Shown piece by piece: positions 1 to 9,529 of a stretch of 64,000 nucleotides of DNA. Position numbers and translations under genes: made by a program. Within the stretch, counting starts at the first letter, position 1; every line of letters starts with the position of its first letter. The stretch comes from Tumebacillus amylolyticus (GTDB lineage Bacteria; Bacillota; Bacilli; Tumebacillales; Tumebacillaceae): assembly GCF_016722965.1 (NCBI RefSeq), contig NZ_JAEQNB010000001.1:558001-622000 (forward strand). Reading direction: 5' to 3'. A model generated the notes under the pieces. The model did no database searches, was not told the DNA's origin, and was given only the letters and a program-made list of their open reading frames with translations.

Positions 1-439
1 TCAAACGGTGGCCCCGAAATTTGCCTCCACGCTCGCAGAAGTCGCCGCCCGAATCACCCAAGGCCGCTACGGCGACATCACCTTGGACAGCTCCGATTCG
101 GTAAAAGCCCTCTCGCCGGACTCCGGCTACACCGTAGACTTGAGCTCGCTCAGCGAAGGCACGATCGACCAGATTTCGTTTGCGCTCGGGCTGGCACTCT
201 CGGGATGGAGCATTCCGGGCGGCGACGTGCTGCCGTTGTTGCTCGACGAACCGTTCCGGCGCTACGATGACGACCGCCTCGATGCGGTGCTCCAAGTCTT
301 GCTGGAAGAAGCGAAGCACCGCCAGATCTTCCTGTTCACATGCCGGGAGCAAGAGGTCGAACGCGTCCTGCAAGCAGGAGGAGACGGAGTCCGGCTGGTT
401 GAGTTAAACTCGGCTAAGTATGGTATGATAAACCAATAA
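1..439 (+). CDS. C-terminal part of an SbcC/YhaN-like AAA ATPase (5' end outside window)
   Basis: The reading frame is open from the window edge, so only the C-terminal ~145 residues are present. An ABC/SMC-type signature (LSEGTIDQ) is followed about 30 residues later by a Walker B segment (LPLLLDEPF) and then IFLFTCREQE, the order found in the C-terminal ATPase half of SbcC/Rad50/YhaN-like DNA-repair proteins. The Walker A part must lie upstream of the window. It ends 24 bp before the arginase gene in the same direction. The family assignment is good, but the exact orthologue (YhaN rather than SbcC) is inference. Confidence 0.75.
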   Translation, partial: QTVAPKFASTLAEVAARITQGRYGDITLDSSDSVKALSPDSGYTVDLSSLSEGTIDQISFALGLALSGWSIPGGDVLPLLLDEPFRRYDDDRLDAVLQVLLEEAKHRQIFLFTCREQEVERVLQAGGDGVRLVELNSAKYGMINQ

Positions 440-463
440 GTCGTTGATTAGGGGGAAGTACAT

Positions 464-1363
464 ATGAAGAAAACGATCAGCGTCATCGGCGTGCCGATGG
501 ACCTCGGCCAAGGCCGACGCGGTGTCGACATGGGCCCGTACTCGATCCGGTATGCCGGCTTGAAGGAACGCATTCAACGCCTCGGCTACAATGTGCATGA
601 CCAAGGCAACGTCAACGTTCCGCAAGCGGAATCGCACGACATCCACGATCAGAAGCTCAAGTATCTCCCGGAAGTCACCCGCGTCTCCGAAGACCTCGCA
701 GAGAAAGTGGCGACCGTCATCGCGCAAGACCATTTCCCGATCATCCTCGGCGGCGACCATTCCATCGCCATCGGCTCGATTGCAGGCATCACCCAGAAGC
801 ACAAGAAATTGGGTGTGATCTGGTTTGACGCCCACGCCGATTTCAACACCGAAGACACCACCCCGTCCGGCAACATCCACGGCATGCCGCTGGCGTGCTG
901 CTTGGGCGTCGGTCATGAAACGCTCGTCAACGTGGCAGGCTTTGCCCCGAAGATCGCCCCGGAGAACGTCGTCATCGTCGGCGCCCGCTCGATCGACCCC
1001 GAGGAGCGCAACCTGCTCAAGAAGCACGGCATCAAAGTGTTCGACATGCACGAAATCGACAAGCTCGGCATCCACCGCGTCATGGAAGAGTCGATCCGCA
1101 TCGCGGGAGAAGGCACCGACGGCATCCACCTGTCGCTCGACCTCGACTCCATCGACCCGGACATGGCACCGGGCGTCGGGACTCCGGTTCTGGGCGGCGT
1201 CACCTACCGCGAAGGGCACTTCGCGATGGAGTTGCTCTACCAATCGGGCAAAGTCGTTTCCTGTGACGTCGTCGAAGTCAACCCGATCCTCGACGAACAC
1301 AACAAAACCGCCCGCACGGCGGTTGACCTCGTCTGCTCGCTGCTCGGCGAAGCTGTCATGTAA
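464..1363 (+). CDS. rocF: Arginase
   Basis: 299 aa, the usual size for bacillar arginases. It hydrolyses L-arginine to ornithine and urea in the cytoplasm. The manganese-binding ureohydrolase motifs are all present: GGDHSIAIG near residue 97, DAHADFN near 122, and DLDSIDPD near 226. The ATG follows a GGGGGAA ribosome-binding site. A strong terminator follows at once, so it is probably monocistronic or the last gene of a unit with the upstream ATPase. Confidence 0.95.
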   Translation: MKKTISVIGVPMDLGQGRRGVDMGPYSIRYAGLKERIQRLGYNVHDQGNVNVPQAESHDIHDQKLKYLPEVTRVSEDLAEKVATVIAQDHFPIILGGDHSIAIGSIAGITQKHKKLGVIWFDAHADFNTEDTTPSGNIHGMPLACCLGVGHETLVNVAGFAPKIAPENVVIVGARSIDPEERNLLKKHGIKVFDMHEIDKLGIHRVMEESIRIAGEGTDGIHLSLDLDSIDPDMAPGVGTPVLGGVTYREGHFAMELLYQSGKVVSCDVVEVNPILDEHNKTARTAVDLVCSLLGEAVM

Positions 1364-1368
1364 GGGCA

Positions 1369-1404
1369 AGACCCCTCCGATTCAGTCGGACGGGGTCTTT
1401 TTTT
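1369..1404 (+). terminator. Rho-independent terminator after rocF
   Basis: Stem AGACCCC...GGGGTCT followed by a run of seven T, starting six bases after the rocF stop. Confidence 0.9.
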
Positions 1405-1433
1405 GCTTCTAATCCCAAGTATGCATATAGGTA

Positions 1434-1463
1434 TTGACGGATTCTAGAATATGGGGATATAAT
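1434..1463 (+). promoter_or_regulatory. SigA-type promoter for the cysH-sat cluster
   Basis: TTGACG, an 18-bp spacer and a perfect TATAAT, about 98 bp upstream of cysH. The ~95-bp leader contains a small GGAAC...GTTCC-like inverted element, but I recognise no known riboswitch in it. Confidence 0.75.
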
Positions 1464-1561
1464 TACTGGAAAAGTCGGATTTGAGAAATTAGGGAACTTG
1501 GAACCCTACGCATCTGACCTGTATATCTTACAAAAGAACATGGGAAAAGGGAGCGTGTGGC

Positions 1562-2263
1562 ATGAGCACGAAACAATTGCTGCTGACGGCCGAAGAAGTC
1601 GCCGTCTTGAACGAACAATTTGTGGGCAAAACTCCGCAAGAAATCCTCCAACTGGCTTTCGAGAAGTTCGACAACATCTCGTTCGCGTGCAGTTTCGGCG
1701 CCGAGGATGTCGCTCTCGTCGACATGATTGTCAAAATCAAGCCGGATGCAAAAATCTTCTACCTCGACACCGATGTGCTGTTTGAAGAGACCTACCAAGT
1801 GCGCGATGAGATCTTGAACAAATACAACGCGAACTTGATCAAGTATTCTCCGCTCTTGTCTCTCGAAGAACAAGCGGACCAACACGGCGACAACCTGTGG
1901 GCGACCGATGCCAATGCATGTTGCAACATTCGCAAAGTGGAGCCGCTTCAACGTGCGCTCTCGACGCTCGATGCATGGATCACCGGCATTCGCCGCGACC
2001 AAGCTCCGACCCGTGCGAACGCCGGCGTCATCGAAGTCGACACGAAATTCAACCTGATCAAATTTAACCCGATTGCGCTGTGGACATGGGAAGACGTGTG
2101 GGCTTACATTCGCGCCAACGACGTTCCTTACAACAAACTGCATGACCAAAACTATCCGTCGATCGGTTGCATCCATTGCACCCGTCAGGTCGCTCCGGGC
2201 GAAGACCCGCGCGCGGGCCGTTGGGCCGGCAATGACAAAACGGAATGCGGTCTGCATAAGTAA
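1562..2263 (+). CDS. cysH: Phosphoadenylyl/adenylyl-sulfate reductase
   Basis: 233 aa. It reduces activated sulfate (APS or PAPS) to sulfite with thioredoxin. The nucleotide-binding SFGAED motif lies near residue 45. An N-terminal CC pair (residues ~120) and a downstream CIHC motif match the [4Fe-4S] cysteines that mark APS-type reductases, and the catalytic ECGLH motif is at the very C-terminus. The enzyme is therefore expected to prefer APS or accept both. It is followed by a TauE/SafE permease and ATP sulfurylase, which makes an assimilatory sulfate cluster. Confidence 0.93.
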   Translation: MSTKQLLLTAEEVAVLNEQFVGKTPQEILQLAFEKFDNISFACSFGAEDVALVDMIVKIKPDAKIFYLDTDVLFEETYQVRDEILNKYNANLIKYSPLLSLEEQADQHGDNLWATDANACCNIRKVEPLQRALSTLDAWITGIRRDQAPTRANAGVIEVDTKFNLIKFNPIALWTWEDVWAYIRANDVPYNKLHDQNYPSIGCIHCTRQVAPGEDPRAGRWAGNDKTECGLHK

Positions 2264-2308
2264 GTCCACCTCGGGATTGGGAGATATCGCCTTGGGGGAG
2301 GCTGTGCA

Positions 2309-3121
2309 ATGAATTGGGAAGTATCGCTTGGCGGATTTGTCGTAGGCTTGCTGGTCGGGCTTACGGGCATGGGAGGCGCATTGGTCATGACGCCGATGAT
2401 GATCTTCCTGTTCGGTGTCAATCCGACGGTTGCGGTGGGGACAGATTTGATTTACTCCTCGATCACCAAGATCTTCGGAGCCTGGCAGCACTGGCGACAA
2501 AAAACGGTCGACTGGGTCGCCGTACGCCTGCTTACGATGGGTAGCGTGCCCGGCGCCTTGGCCGGAGCTGTCACCATGTTGCTGTTGCAAAAAGGATTTG
2601 CCGACTCCGTTCAGGGAATTGTCGGCAAACTGCTCGGGATTACGTACCTGTTGATCTCCCTGTTCATGATTTGGCAAGTGATTCGTGCGGTCCGCCAGCG
2701 CCAACGCCGGAGAATCGAGCTGGAAACGGCGGCGGCCTCCGAAATTGCGACGGTGGACGTGATTCGTCCAGACGCACGGAAAATGATCTGGCTTGGCATC
2801 ATCGCCGGCTATGTGGTCGGGCTGACATCGGTCGGCTCCGGCACACTTTTCATGGCCTTTTTGGTCGTGATCTACCCGATTGCGGTGGCTCGTTTGGTCG
2901 GTACGGACATTGTGCAAGCCGTCCTCGTCACCGGTGTTGCAGGCCTCGCCCATTTGTCGATGGGCAACGTCGATCTGACGCTGGTGGGGCAATTGCTGAT
3001 CGGTTCCATTCCGGGGATTTTGATCGGGAGTCGCATGACGACGAAAGTGCCGGAATCCTTTGTAAAAAGTGCGTTGTTCGTCTTGATCCTCTGCGCCGGA
3101 TACAAGATGTTGATGAAATAA
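2309..3121 (+). CDS. TauE/SafE-family anion permease
   Basis: 270 aa, hydrophobic, with about eight predicted membrane segments and two internally similar halves typical of the TauE/SafE (DUF81) family; the N-terminal half carries a GLTGMGGAL motif. Between cysH and sat it is likely to move sulfate or sulfite or another sulfur oxyanion across the membrane. The direction of transport cannot be read from sequence. Gaps of 45 bp (cysH) and 16 bp (sat) indicate one operon. Confidence 0.88.
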   Translation: MNWEVSLGGFVVGLLVGLTGMGGALVMTPMMIFLFGVNPTVAVGTDLIYSSITKIFGAWQHWRQKTVDWVAVRLLTMGSVPGALAGAVTMLLLQKGFADSVQGIVGKLLGITYLLISLFMIWQVIRAVRQRQRRRIELETAAASEIATVDVIRPDARKMIWLGIIAGYVVGLTSVGSGTLFMAFLVVIYPIAVARLVGTDIVQAVLVTGVAGLAHLSMGNVDLTLVGQLLIGSIPGILIGSRMTTKVPESFVKSALFVLILCAGYKMLMK

Positions 3122-3137
3122 GGGGAGGGCTACAACT

Positions 3138-4307
3138 GTGAGCGGATTGATTGCACCACACGGAGGCACGCTGATCGACCGCGTGCTGACAGGAGAGGAA
3201 CTTCAAAAACAGCGGGAACGCGCGGCAGGACTGAAAAAAGTCGCACTGGACGCCTTTGCGCTGTCTGACTTGGAACTGATCGCCGTCGGTGCGTTTTCGC
3301 CGCTGACCGGGTTCATGGGAAGTGCGGACTACCAAAACGTTGTCGAGAACATGCGTTTGGCGAACGGCACGGTCTGGTCGCTTCCGATCACCCTGCCGGT
3401 CACCGAAGAGGCGGCCGAGGAGATCGCAGTGGGCGAGAGCGTCGCTTTGATCGGCGAGAACGGCGTCATCTACGGCTTGCTCGACGTCACGGAGAAATTC
3501 ATTCCGGATAAAACCTTGGAAGCCCAAAACGTCTACCGCACCACCGAAGACGCACATCCGGGCGTGGCGAAGCTCTACGCGCGTCCCAACGTCTACATCG
3601 CCGGTCCGATCTGGCTGTTGGAACGCGATGCGGACAAAGACTTCCCGGAATTCCGCTTCGACCCGCGCGAAACGCGTGAGTTGTTTGCCAAGCGCGGCTG
3701 GAACACCGTCGTCGGGTTTCAAACCCGCAACCCGGTGCATCGCGCACACGAATACATCCAAAAAGCAGCGCTGGAGATCGTCGACGGCCTGTTCTTGAAC
3801 CCGCTGGTCGGGGAAACCAAGTCGGACGACATCCCGGCTGACGTTCGCATGAACTCGTACCAAGTCCTGCTCTCGAACTACTACCCGACGGAGCGTGTGC
3901 AACTGGGCGTATTCCCGGCTGCGATGCGCTATGCGGGTCCGCGTGAAGCGGTCTTCCACGCGATGGTTCGCAAAAACTTCGGTTGCACGCACTTCATCGT
4001 CGGCCGCGACCACGCGGGCGTCGGCAATTACTACGGCACCTACGACGCGCAGTTGATCTTCTCGAACTTCACGGCGGAGGAACTTGGCATTCAACCGCTG
4101 TTCTTCGAGCACAGCTTCTACTGCACGAAGTGCCAATCGATGGCGTCCACCAAAACCTGCCCGCACGGCAAGGAAGACCATCTGACCCTCTCCGGCACCA
4201 AAGTCCGCGAGAAACTTCGCAACGGCGAATCGCTCCCGGTCGAATTCACTCGCCCGGAAGTCGCCGAAGTCCTGATCCGAGGACTGCGCGAAAAAGCATC
4301 GGTATAA
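3138..4307 (+). CDS. sat: Sulfate adenylyltransferase (ATP sulfurylase)
   Basis: 389 aa, the size of the single-domain bacterial/archaeal enzyme. It makes APS from sulfate and ATP, the step before CysH. The [11 protein letters not shown] motif (near residue 195) and [12 protein letters not shown] (near 290) are intact, and a C-terminal zinc-type CxxC...C cluster (CTKCQS..KTCPHG) is present. The start is GTG behind GGGGAGGG. It is the last gene of the cysH operon. Confidence 0.95.
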   Translation: MSGLIAPHGGTLIDRVLTGEELQKQRERAAGLKKVALDAFALSDLELIAVGAFSPLTGFMGSADYQNVVENMRLANGTVWSLPITLPVTEEAAEEIAVGESVALIGENGVIYGLLDVTEKFIPDKTLEAQNVYRTTEDAHPGVAKLYARPNVYIAGPIWLLERDADKDFPEFRFDPRETRELFAKRGWNTVVGFQTRNPVHRAHEYIQKAALEIVDGLFLNPLVGETKSDDIPADVRMNSYQVLLSNYYPTERVQLGVFPAAMRYAGPREAVFHAMVRKNFGCTHFIVGRDHAGVGNYYGTYDAQLIFSNFTAEELGIQPLFFEHSFYCTKCQSMASTKTCPHGKEDHLTLSGTKVREKLRNGESLPVEFTRPEVAEVLIRGLREKASV

Positions 4308-4327
4308 CCCATACCTTCGCAAAAAAA

Positions 4328-4364
4328 AGCCTTCGACACACTCGCGTGTCGAAGGCTCTTTTTT
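4328..4364. terminator. Bidirectional terminator between sat and the HTH-TPR gene
   Basis: Twelve-base-pair stem AGCCTTCGACAC/GTGTCGAAGGCT with A-run before and T-run after, serving the convergent genes on both sides. Confidence 0.9.
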
Positions 4365-4373
4365 ATATCTCCC

Positions 4374-5750
4374 TTATTCGTGGATGTATTGGGTTGCCGC
4401 GCTTTCGACTCCGGCGAGCAGGTCGCTGGCTCGGCGCAGGACATCGACCGCTTTGGCGGCCTCTCCCAGCTTCTTGTACGCGTCGGCGGCGAGTTTGAGG
4501 GCGGAGACCGCCTCTTCGGAGAAACCCATCTCGTGGGCTTTTTCAAAGGCTGTCATCGCGTGTTCAATGGATCCTTCATACTCGCCGCGCAGGGCCATGT
4601 AGCGAGCCTGCGTCGTGTAATACGTGCGCGTGACGAACATCGGCAGCACGTCGACGGTGATCAAAGAGCGGGCTTGTTGGAGATAGACCCCGGTCTCCTC
4701 ATACCGCTGTTGAGAAAAACAATGCTCCGCCGCATTGGAATACGAGTTGATCAAGCGGATGCGATCATCGTCGCCAAACGACCCCTTGCGAACTTCGCGC
4801 AACACATCCCTGAGTGTCGCTTCCGGGTTCGCTTGCTTGCGACGAACTTCTTGCATCGCTTCGACGATCTCCGTCTGCATCTGACGGCGGTTGAGCGAAC
4901 GGTAGAGCGCTTTGGATTGCGTCAGGTAGTTGAAGGCCAGACGCGGATCTCGCTCCGATACTTCGTTTGCCATGTTGAACAATTTGTCTGCCATCGATTG
5001 CGCTCCGCCCATCGCATCGGCGACGTGACTCAACCCGTCGGCGAGCTGATCGGCCAAGCCGGGGGCTTCGTGATGAGGGAGCTTGTCCACCAAGAGATAG
5101 CCTCGCATGTAGGCGAGATACGCTTCCACTTGTGCCTCTTCGCGCGGAGACGACCCGCTCCCCGGCAGAAACGCCGTCACGGAGGAGGGTTCGTTGCGAC
5201 CCGGCTTCTCCGGGCGAGGAAGACGCTCGGTGTCCGCCTTGAGCTCATAGACTTCGCCCAGTCGCACATGCAATTTGGCGAGATAGAGCTTGTCCTCCGG
5301 CGTCTTCTTGCCAAACGCCGCCCCAATCGCTTCGACGAGTACGCGCAGAGCTTCTTTGGTGCGCTCCATGCGCAGCAGCGCTTCGGTCTTCACCAAGACC
5401 AGTTTACGCCGCGCTTCAAGCCCCAGAGCCGGATCGCGCTCTTGGAGCTCCACTCCTTCGAGAATACGCCGATACGTCTCACGGACAAAATACGCCTGCC
5501 CAATCTCCATCGGGACCGGAGTCACCGACGGAAACGTTTCCGAAACTTCTAACAAATCTTCGGCCGCGACCCCCAATCGCTCGGCCAACTTCCCAATCAA
5601 ATCTACTGTTGCAAAGCCCCGCCCCTCCTCTAATCGTCGCAGGGCCTCGACGGAACACAGGCCTTGCGCTACATCACTTTCGGACAGATTCTGTTGCAAT
5701 CGGGCTATGCGGATGCGAGAGCCCATTTGAGTCAGTTGAAGTTCCGGCAC
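4374..5750 (-). CDS. HTH-TPR transcriptional regulator
   Basis: About 458 aa. An N-terminal XRE-type helix-turn-helix (residues ~10-65, beginning GSRIRIARLQQ) is followed by an all-helical region of degenerate TPR-type repeats to the end. This is the architecture of RRNPP-like regulators, though no peptide gene is obvious beside it. The GTG start with AAGGCGG nine bases upstream is preferred; an in-frame TTG eight codons further upstream is possible. A weaker relative of the two regulators at 21418 and 23192. Confidence 0.75.
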   Translation of the reverse strand: MPELQLTQMGSRIRIARLQQNLSESDVAQGLCSVEALRRLEEGRGFATVDLIGKLAERLGVAAEDLLEVSETFPSVTPVPMEIGQAYFVRETYRRILEGVELQERDPALGLEARRKLVLVKTEALLRMERTKEALRVLVEAIGAAFGKKTPEDKLYLAKLHVRLGEVYELKADTERLPRPEKPGRNEPSSVTAFLPGSGSSPREEAQVEAYLAYMRGYLLVDKLPHHEAPGLADQLADGLSHVADAMGGAQSMADKLFNMANEVSERDPRLAFNYLTQSKALYRSLNRRQMQTEIVEAMQEVRRKQANPEATLRDVLREVRKGSFGDDDRIRLINSYSNAAEHCFSQQRYEETGVYLQQARSLITVDVLPMFVTRTYYTTQARYMALRGEYEGSIEHAMTAFEKAHEMGFSEEAVSALKLAADAYKKLGEAAKAVDVLRRASDLLAGVESAATQYIHE

Positions 5751-5950
5751 GCTGATCGACCGCCTTTTAGACAAAAAGTTTCAAATTTCTCAACTAGCAT
5801 CTAGTATAGAACGTACATTAAATTGAATCAATACAAATTAATCAACTTTTACAAAAGAGGAATCCCCAACTGAAATAACACGCCCTGGTGTGTCAAAATG
5901 AGGGTCGTGGCAGGAATTTTTTAGCAGAGGGTGAAAAAGAGAAGAAGATG

Positions 5951-5976
5951 TGAAACTTATTCGGACCCGGTTCGTA
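5951..5976 (+). promoter_or_regulatory. SigW-type (ECF) autoregulatory promoter
   Basis: TGAAAC, a 16-bp spacer and CGTA match the established SigW consensus exactly, 38 bp upstream of the sigW start. Confidence 0.88.
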
Positions 5977-6014
5977 TACAGAGTAAGCCGGAGGAAAAAC
6001 GGCGGAGGAAGCTC

Positions 6015-6584
6015 ATGGAACTTATAGAAATTCGGATCGTCAAACGAGCCCAAAAAGGCGACCGCCTCGCGTTCGCCGAGTTGGTCGAACTGTACAAGGA
6101 CAAACTGTACAATCTCGCCTACCGAATGCTTGGCAACCCGCAAGAAGCGGAGGACGTCGCCCAAGATGCTTTTTTGCGAGCCTATGCGAATTTAGACAAA
6201 TACAATGCCACCCACAAGTTCTCCACGTGGATCTACCGCATCGCCACCAATTTGTGCATCGACCGCATGCGCAAGAAAAAAGCCGACTATTCGCTTGATG
6301 CGGAAGTCGACGGGATCGAAGGCGGCGATATGTACACCCGTCTCGCCTCTCCCGACCTTTTACCGGAGGAGGAGTTGGTGCGGACGGAAACCCAGCGCGA
6401 AGTGCAGTCGGCCATCGATGCTCTGCCGGAGAACTATCGGGCAGCCGTGATCTTAAAATACCTGCATGACATGTCGTTGCAGGAGATCGCCGACATTCTG
6501 GAAGTGCCGGTTTCGACAGTCAAGACGCGGATTCATCGCGGACGGGAAGCCCTGCGCGAAGGGTTGAAACACCACAGTCGATAG
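6015..6584 (+). CDS. sigW: ECF RNA polymerase sigma factor SigW
   Basis: 189 aa. Sigma region 2 (residues ~20-95, with YRMLGNPQEAEDVAQDAF) and region 4 (residues ~130-185, ending STVKTRIHRGREAL) are complete. Envelope-stress sigma factor, co-transcribed with an anti-sigma gene 13 bp downstream and preceded by a matching ECF promoter. The ATG behind GGCGGAGGAAG is chosen; the longer upstream frame lacks a ribosome-binding site. SigW rather than another ECF group is supported by the rsiW-cdaA-ybbR-glmM-glmS neighbourhood. Confidence 0.93.
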   Translation: MELIEIRIVKRAQKGDRLAFAELVELYKDKLYNLAYRMLGNPQEAEDVAQDAFLRAYANLDKYNATHKFSTWIYRIATNLCIDRMRKKKADYSLDAEVDGIEGGDMYTRLASPDLLPEEELVRTETQREVQSAIDALPENYRAAVILKYLHDMSLQEIADILEVPVSTVKTRIHRGREALREGLKHHSR

Positions 6585-6597
6585 GAGGTGACGCAGA

Positions 6598-7194
6598 GTG
6601 AGCAGCCAACACATGAACGATCAAATTCACCAGTACCTCGATGAAGAACTCAGCGGCCCGCAACGAGAGGAATTCGAAGCGCACATCGCGACTTGCGCAG
6701 AATGCCAAGGGGAGTTGAAAGCGATGGGCGGCGCGATCCAACTCCTCACGAAGGCCGAATGGGTCAAAGCGCCGGCCGGGTTTACGGAGAACCTGATGGC
6801 GCAATTGAACACGATGCACCCGCCCAAACGCAACTGGCGCGTGCCGATCATGAAGTACACGGGCGTTGCGGCCGCGGTTCTGCTGGTCTTCGGTTTGGGC
6901 GTGTCTCTGACCGCTCCGTCGAAGTTCGCGTTGCAAGCGGACAACACCCAAGGTCTGGTGGTCGCCGACAACAAAGTGATCGTCCCGGCCGGCACCGAGT
7001 ACAACGGGGACATCACGATCGAGAACGGCGATGTCGAAGTGCGGGGCAAAGTCAACGGCAACGTCACGGCGCTCAACGGCAAAGTCTACCGCACGGCCGG
7101 CGCCGACATCTCCGGCGAGACGGAGGAAGTCGACCAGGCGATGGAGAAAATTGTATTTTACGCCAAGCGTGTATGGAACGGGTTGGTCCAATAG
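6598..7194 (+). CDS. rsiW: Anti-sigma factor with zinc-finger domain (RsiW-like)
   Basis: 198 aa, GTG start behind AGGAGGTGA. The N-terminal anti-sigma domain has the H...C..C zinc signature (HIATCAEC near residue 25-30), one membrane segment lies near residues 85-103, and about 95 extracytoplasmic residues follow. That tail contains a bactofilin-like stretch of short alternating repeats (NGDITIENGDVEVRGKVNG). It should hold SigW inactive until cut by regulated proteolysis. Confidence 0.88.
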   Translation: MSSQHMNDQIHQYLDEELSGPQREEFEAHIATCAECQGELKAMGGAIQLLTKAEWVKAPAGFTENLMAQLNTMHPPKRNWRVPIMKYTGVAAAVLLVFGLGVSLTAPSKFALQADNTQGLVVADNKVIVPAGTEYNGDITIENGDVEVRGKVNGNVTALNGKVYRTAGADISGETEEVDQAMEKIVFYAKRVWNGLVQ

Positions 7195-7208
7195 CAGGGA
7201 TCGTGCGA

Positions 7209-7234
7209 AGAGCAGAAGTTTTCTGCTCTTTTTT
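7209..7234 (+). terminator. Terminator after rsiW
   Basis: AGAGCAGAA/TTCTGCTCT hairpin with a T-run. Confidence 0.85.
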
Positions 7235-7337
7235 GTTGTTCTTAAAAAGGGAAACCCGACCCCGAAGCGAAATGTTATACGATACGAACGGACATGATAA
7301 CAGTGATTTCCGTGGGATTTCGTACAGAAGACAGTAG

Positions 7338-8174
7338 GTGGCGGATTTGCAGACGACATTCGAAAATTTGGTGAGTTCATTTCGACTTTTGGACGCGCTG
7401 GACCTCCTCATCGTCGCCTTCGTGCTCTACCGCATGATTTTGATGATTCGCGGCACCCGAGCTGTGCAATTGCTCAAGGGCGTCGTGATGATCCTGTTGG
7501 CGACAGGTCTTGCACACACACTCCATCTGGGAGCGCTCAGTTGGCTATTAGACAAAATCCTCACGATCGGGCTGTTTGCGATCCCGGTCGTGTTTCAACC
7601 CGAATTGCGCCGAGGTTTGGAACAACTCGGGCGCGGCAAGTTCTTCTCTTCGCGCAGCACCACGCTGTTCCAAGAGGAGGAGGACATTCCGAAGACGATC
7701 AATGAATTGACCAAGGCGACCGGCGTTTTGGCGAAAAACAAAATCGGTGCCTTGATCATCCTCGAACGGGAGACGGGGCTCTCCGACCACATCGAGACCG
7801 GGATTCCGATCGGTGCGGTCGTTTCTTCGGAGTTGCTGATCAACACGTTCATTCCGAATACGCCGCTTCATGATGGAGCTGTGATCATTCGCGGACAGAA
7901 CATCCTCGCGGCGTCGTGTTTTCTGCCGTTGTCCGACAATGCCTTGATCTCGAAGGAATTGGGCACGAGACATCGGGCGGGCATCGGGATCTCCGAGCAG
8001 TCGGACGCTGTGGCGGTCATCGTCTCCGAAGAGACGGGGGCGATTTCGCTGGCGGCCGACGGGAAACTGACACGCAACCTCGATGAGCAGTCGTTCCGCG
8101 AGTTTTTGACGAACTTGCTGGTTCCGGTCAAGACGGACCGCTTCACACTGTTCAAGGGAAAGGCGGGATCTTGA
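7338..8174 (+). CDS. cdaA: Diadenylate cyclase CdaA
   Basis: 278 aa. Three N-terminal membrane segments (residues ~15-90) precede a DAC domain with both catalytic motifs, DGA (PLHDGAVII) and RHRA (ELGTRHRAGIG). It converts two ATP to c-di-AMP at the membrane. The start is GTG. The stop is one base before ybbR, and the cdaA-cdaR-glmM order is conserved in Firmicutes, where CdaR and GlmM modulate CdaA activity. Confidence 0.96.
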   Translation: MADLQTTFENLVSSFRLLDALDLLIVAFVLYRMILMIRGTRAVQLLKGVVMILLATGLAHTLHLGALSWLLDKILTIGLFAIPVVFQPELRRGLEQLGRGKFFSSRSTTLFQEEEDIPKTINELTKATGVLAKNKIGALIILERETGLSDHIETGIPIGAVVSSELLINTFIPNTPLHDGAVIIRGQNILAASCFLPLSDNALISKELGTRHRAGIGISEQSDAVAVIVSEETGAISLAADGKLTRNLDEQSFREFLTNLLVPVKTDRFTLFKGKAGS

Positions 8175-8175
8175 G

Positions 8176-9390
8176 ATGATGGACCGCCTCTTGCGCAACA
8201 ACACCGTCGTGAAGATCATCGCGTCGATTCTCGCCGTCTTGCTCTGGCTGATCGTTCATTCCGGCGATGAGACTTCCACGATCGGCTCCACGGGCATTGT
8301 GCAGATTACGCAGCCTCTGCGAGACAAGCCGGTCAAAGTCCTCTACGACGAGCACAACTTCACGCTCGACGGCGAGCCCAAAGTCACACTCAACTTGCAC
8401 GGACCGGGCTTTGATGTCATGAACACGATTGCCCAGAACGACTCGATCAACGTCATCGCCGATGCAACGAAACTTGGCGAAGGCACACACGAAGTTCCGG
8501 TGTTCGTCCAAGGGCTGCCGTCGGGAGTCGTCTCGGACAACCCGACCGTCACGGTGAAACTGGAAGCGAACGTCGTGCAGGAGTTCCCTGTGACGCTGAA
8601 CACCGAAGGCAAGCCCAAGGAGGGGCTCAACGTCGGCGAAGCGGTCATCTCGCCGAAAAGCGTCGTGGTCTCCGGGCCGAAGTCGGTGCTGAGCACCGTG
8701 ACGTCCGTCGTGGCGACGATCTCGCTCGACAACGCCGAAGAGTCGATTCACACCTCGGTTCCGCTGACTCCGATGGACGAATCGGGCAAAGCGGTCAAGG
8801 GCGTGAAACTCAACCACGACCGCGCCGACGTGACGATTCCGGTCAACCACCCGTCGAAGTCCTTGCCTTTGGGCTTGCAGTTCAAAGGCGAACTCGCACC
8901 GGGCTATGCGGTGGAGAACGTCACCCAGACGCAAAGCGTTACGGCGTACGGCAACCCGCAAGCGCTTGAGGCGTTGGATTCTTACAGCGTGCCGGTGCTC
9001 GATCTCACGGGGTTGAGCAAGTCTCTGACGCAGAAGATCAAGCTCCCTCTGGTGGACGGCATCACCGCGCTGGAGCCTGACATTGTGGAAGTCACCGTGA
9101 ACGTTGTGAAGTCCGAGACGCGGACGTTTGACAACATTCCGGTGAAAGTCATGGGGCTCAAGGAAGGGCAGTCGTACAAAGTCATCGGAACACCGGAGCA
9201 AGTGTCCGTCACCCTTGAAGGCGCGAAATCGCTGCTCGACAAACTGCAACCCACCGACTTGCAAGTGTTCGTCGATGCGACGAACCAAGCGGGAGGGCAA
9301 CATACGGTGCGTTTGCAAGTGACGACGCCGAACTTCATCAAGGCGGTTTCGATTACGCCCAGCGAGATGAACATTGAATTCAAGAAGTAG
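8176..9390 (+). CDS. cdaR: YbbR-domain protein CdaR
   Basis: 404 aa. A single N-terminal membrane anchor (residues ~12-30) precedes an extracytoplasmic region of four YbbR-type beta repeats. Known as the membrane partner that regulates CdaA. Two bases separate it from cdaA, so the pair is translationally coupled. Confidence 0.93.
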   Translation: MMDRLLRNNTVVKIIASILAVLLWLIVHSGDETSTIGSTGIVQITQPLRDKPVKVLYDEHNFTLDGEPKVTLNLHGPGFDVMNTIAQNDSINVIADATKLGEGTHEVPVFVQGLPSGVVSDNPTVTVKLEANVVQEFPVTLNTEGKPKEGLNVGEAVISPKSVVVSGPKSVLSTVTSVVATISLDNAEESIHTSVPLTPMDESGKAVKGVKLNHDRADVTIPVNHPSKSLPLGLQFKGELAPGYAVENVTQTQSVTAYGNPQALEALDSYSVPVLDLTGLSKSLTQKIKLPLVDGITALEPDIVEVTVNVVKSETRTFDNIPVKVMGLKEGQSYKVIGTPEQVSVTLEGAKSLLDKLQPTDLQVFVDATNQAGGQHTVRLQVTTPNFIKAVSITPSEMNIEFKK

Positions 9391-9397
9391 GAAAAAG

Positions 9398-9432
9398 AGT
9401 CCCGACCCGCCACAGCGGGCTCGGGACTTTTT
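9398..9432 (+). terminator. Terminator after cdaR
   Basis: AGTCCCGACCCGC/GCGGGCTCGGGACT stem plus T-run. It may only partly terminate, since glmM lies 100 bp further on. Confidence 0.85.
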
Positions 9433-9529
9433 TGGTTGAGAATCCCTGCAAGATATGGGAGAATAGGAGTATTGCGTTGTTTTTTGCGAAAGCGATTTCG
9501 ACTTCTGAGAGCGAAGGAGATTTTCATAC

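Noticed and set aside
404-1369. Long antisense reading frame across the arginase gene
   Set aside because: It is the complement of an intact, motif-complete arginase and has no ribosome-binding site or recognisable domain. The same applies to the long antisense frames over cysH-sat, glmM, glmS, ybbR and the multicopper oxidase.
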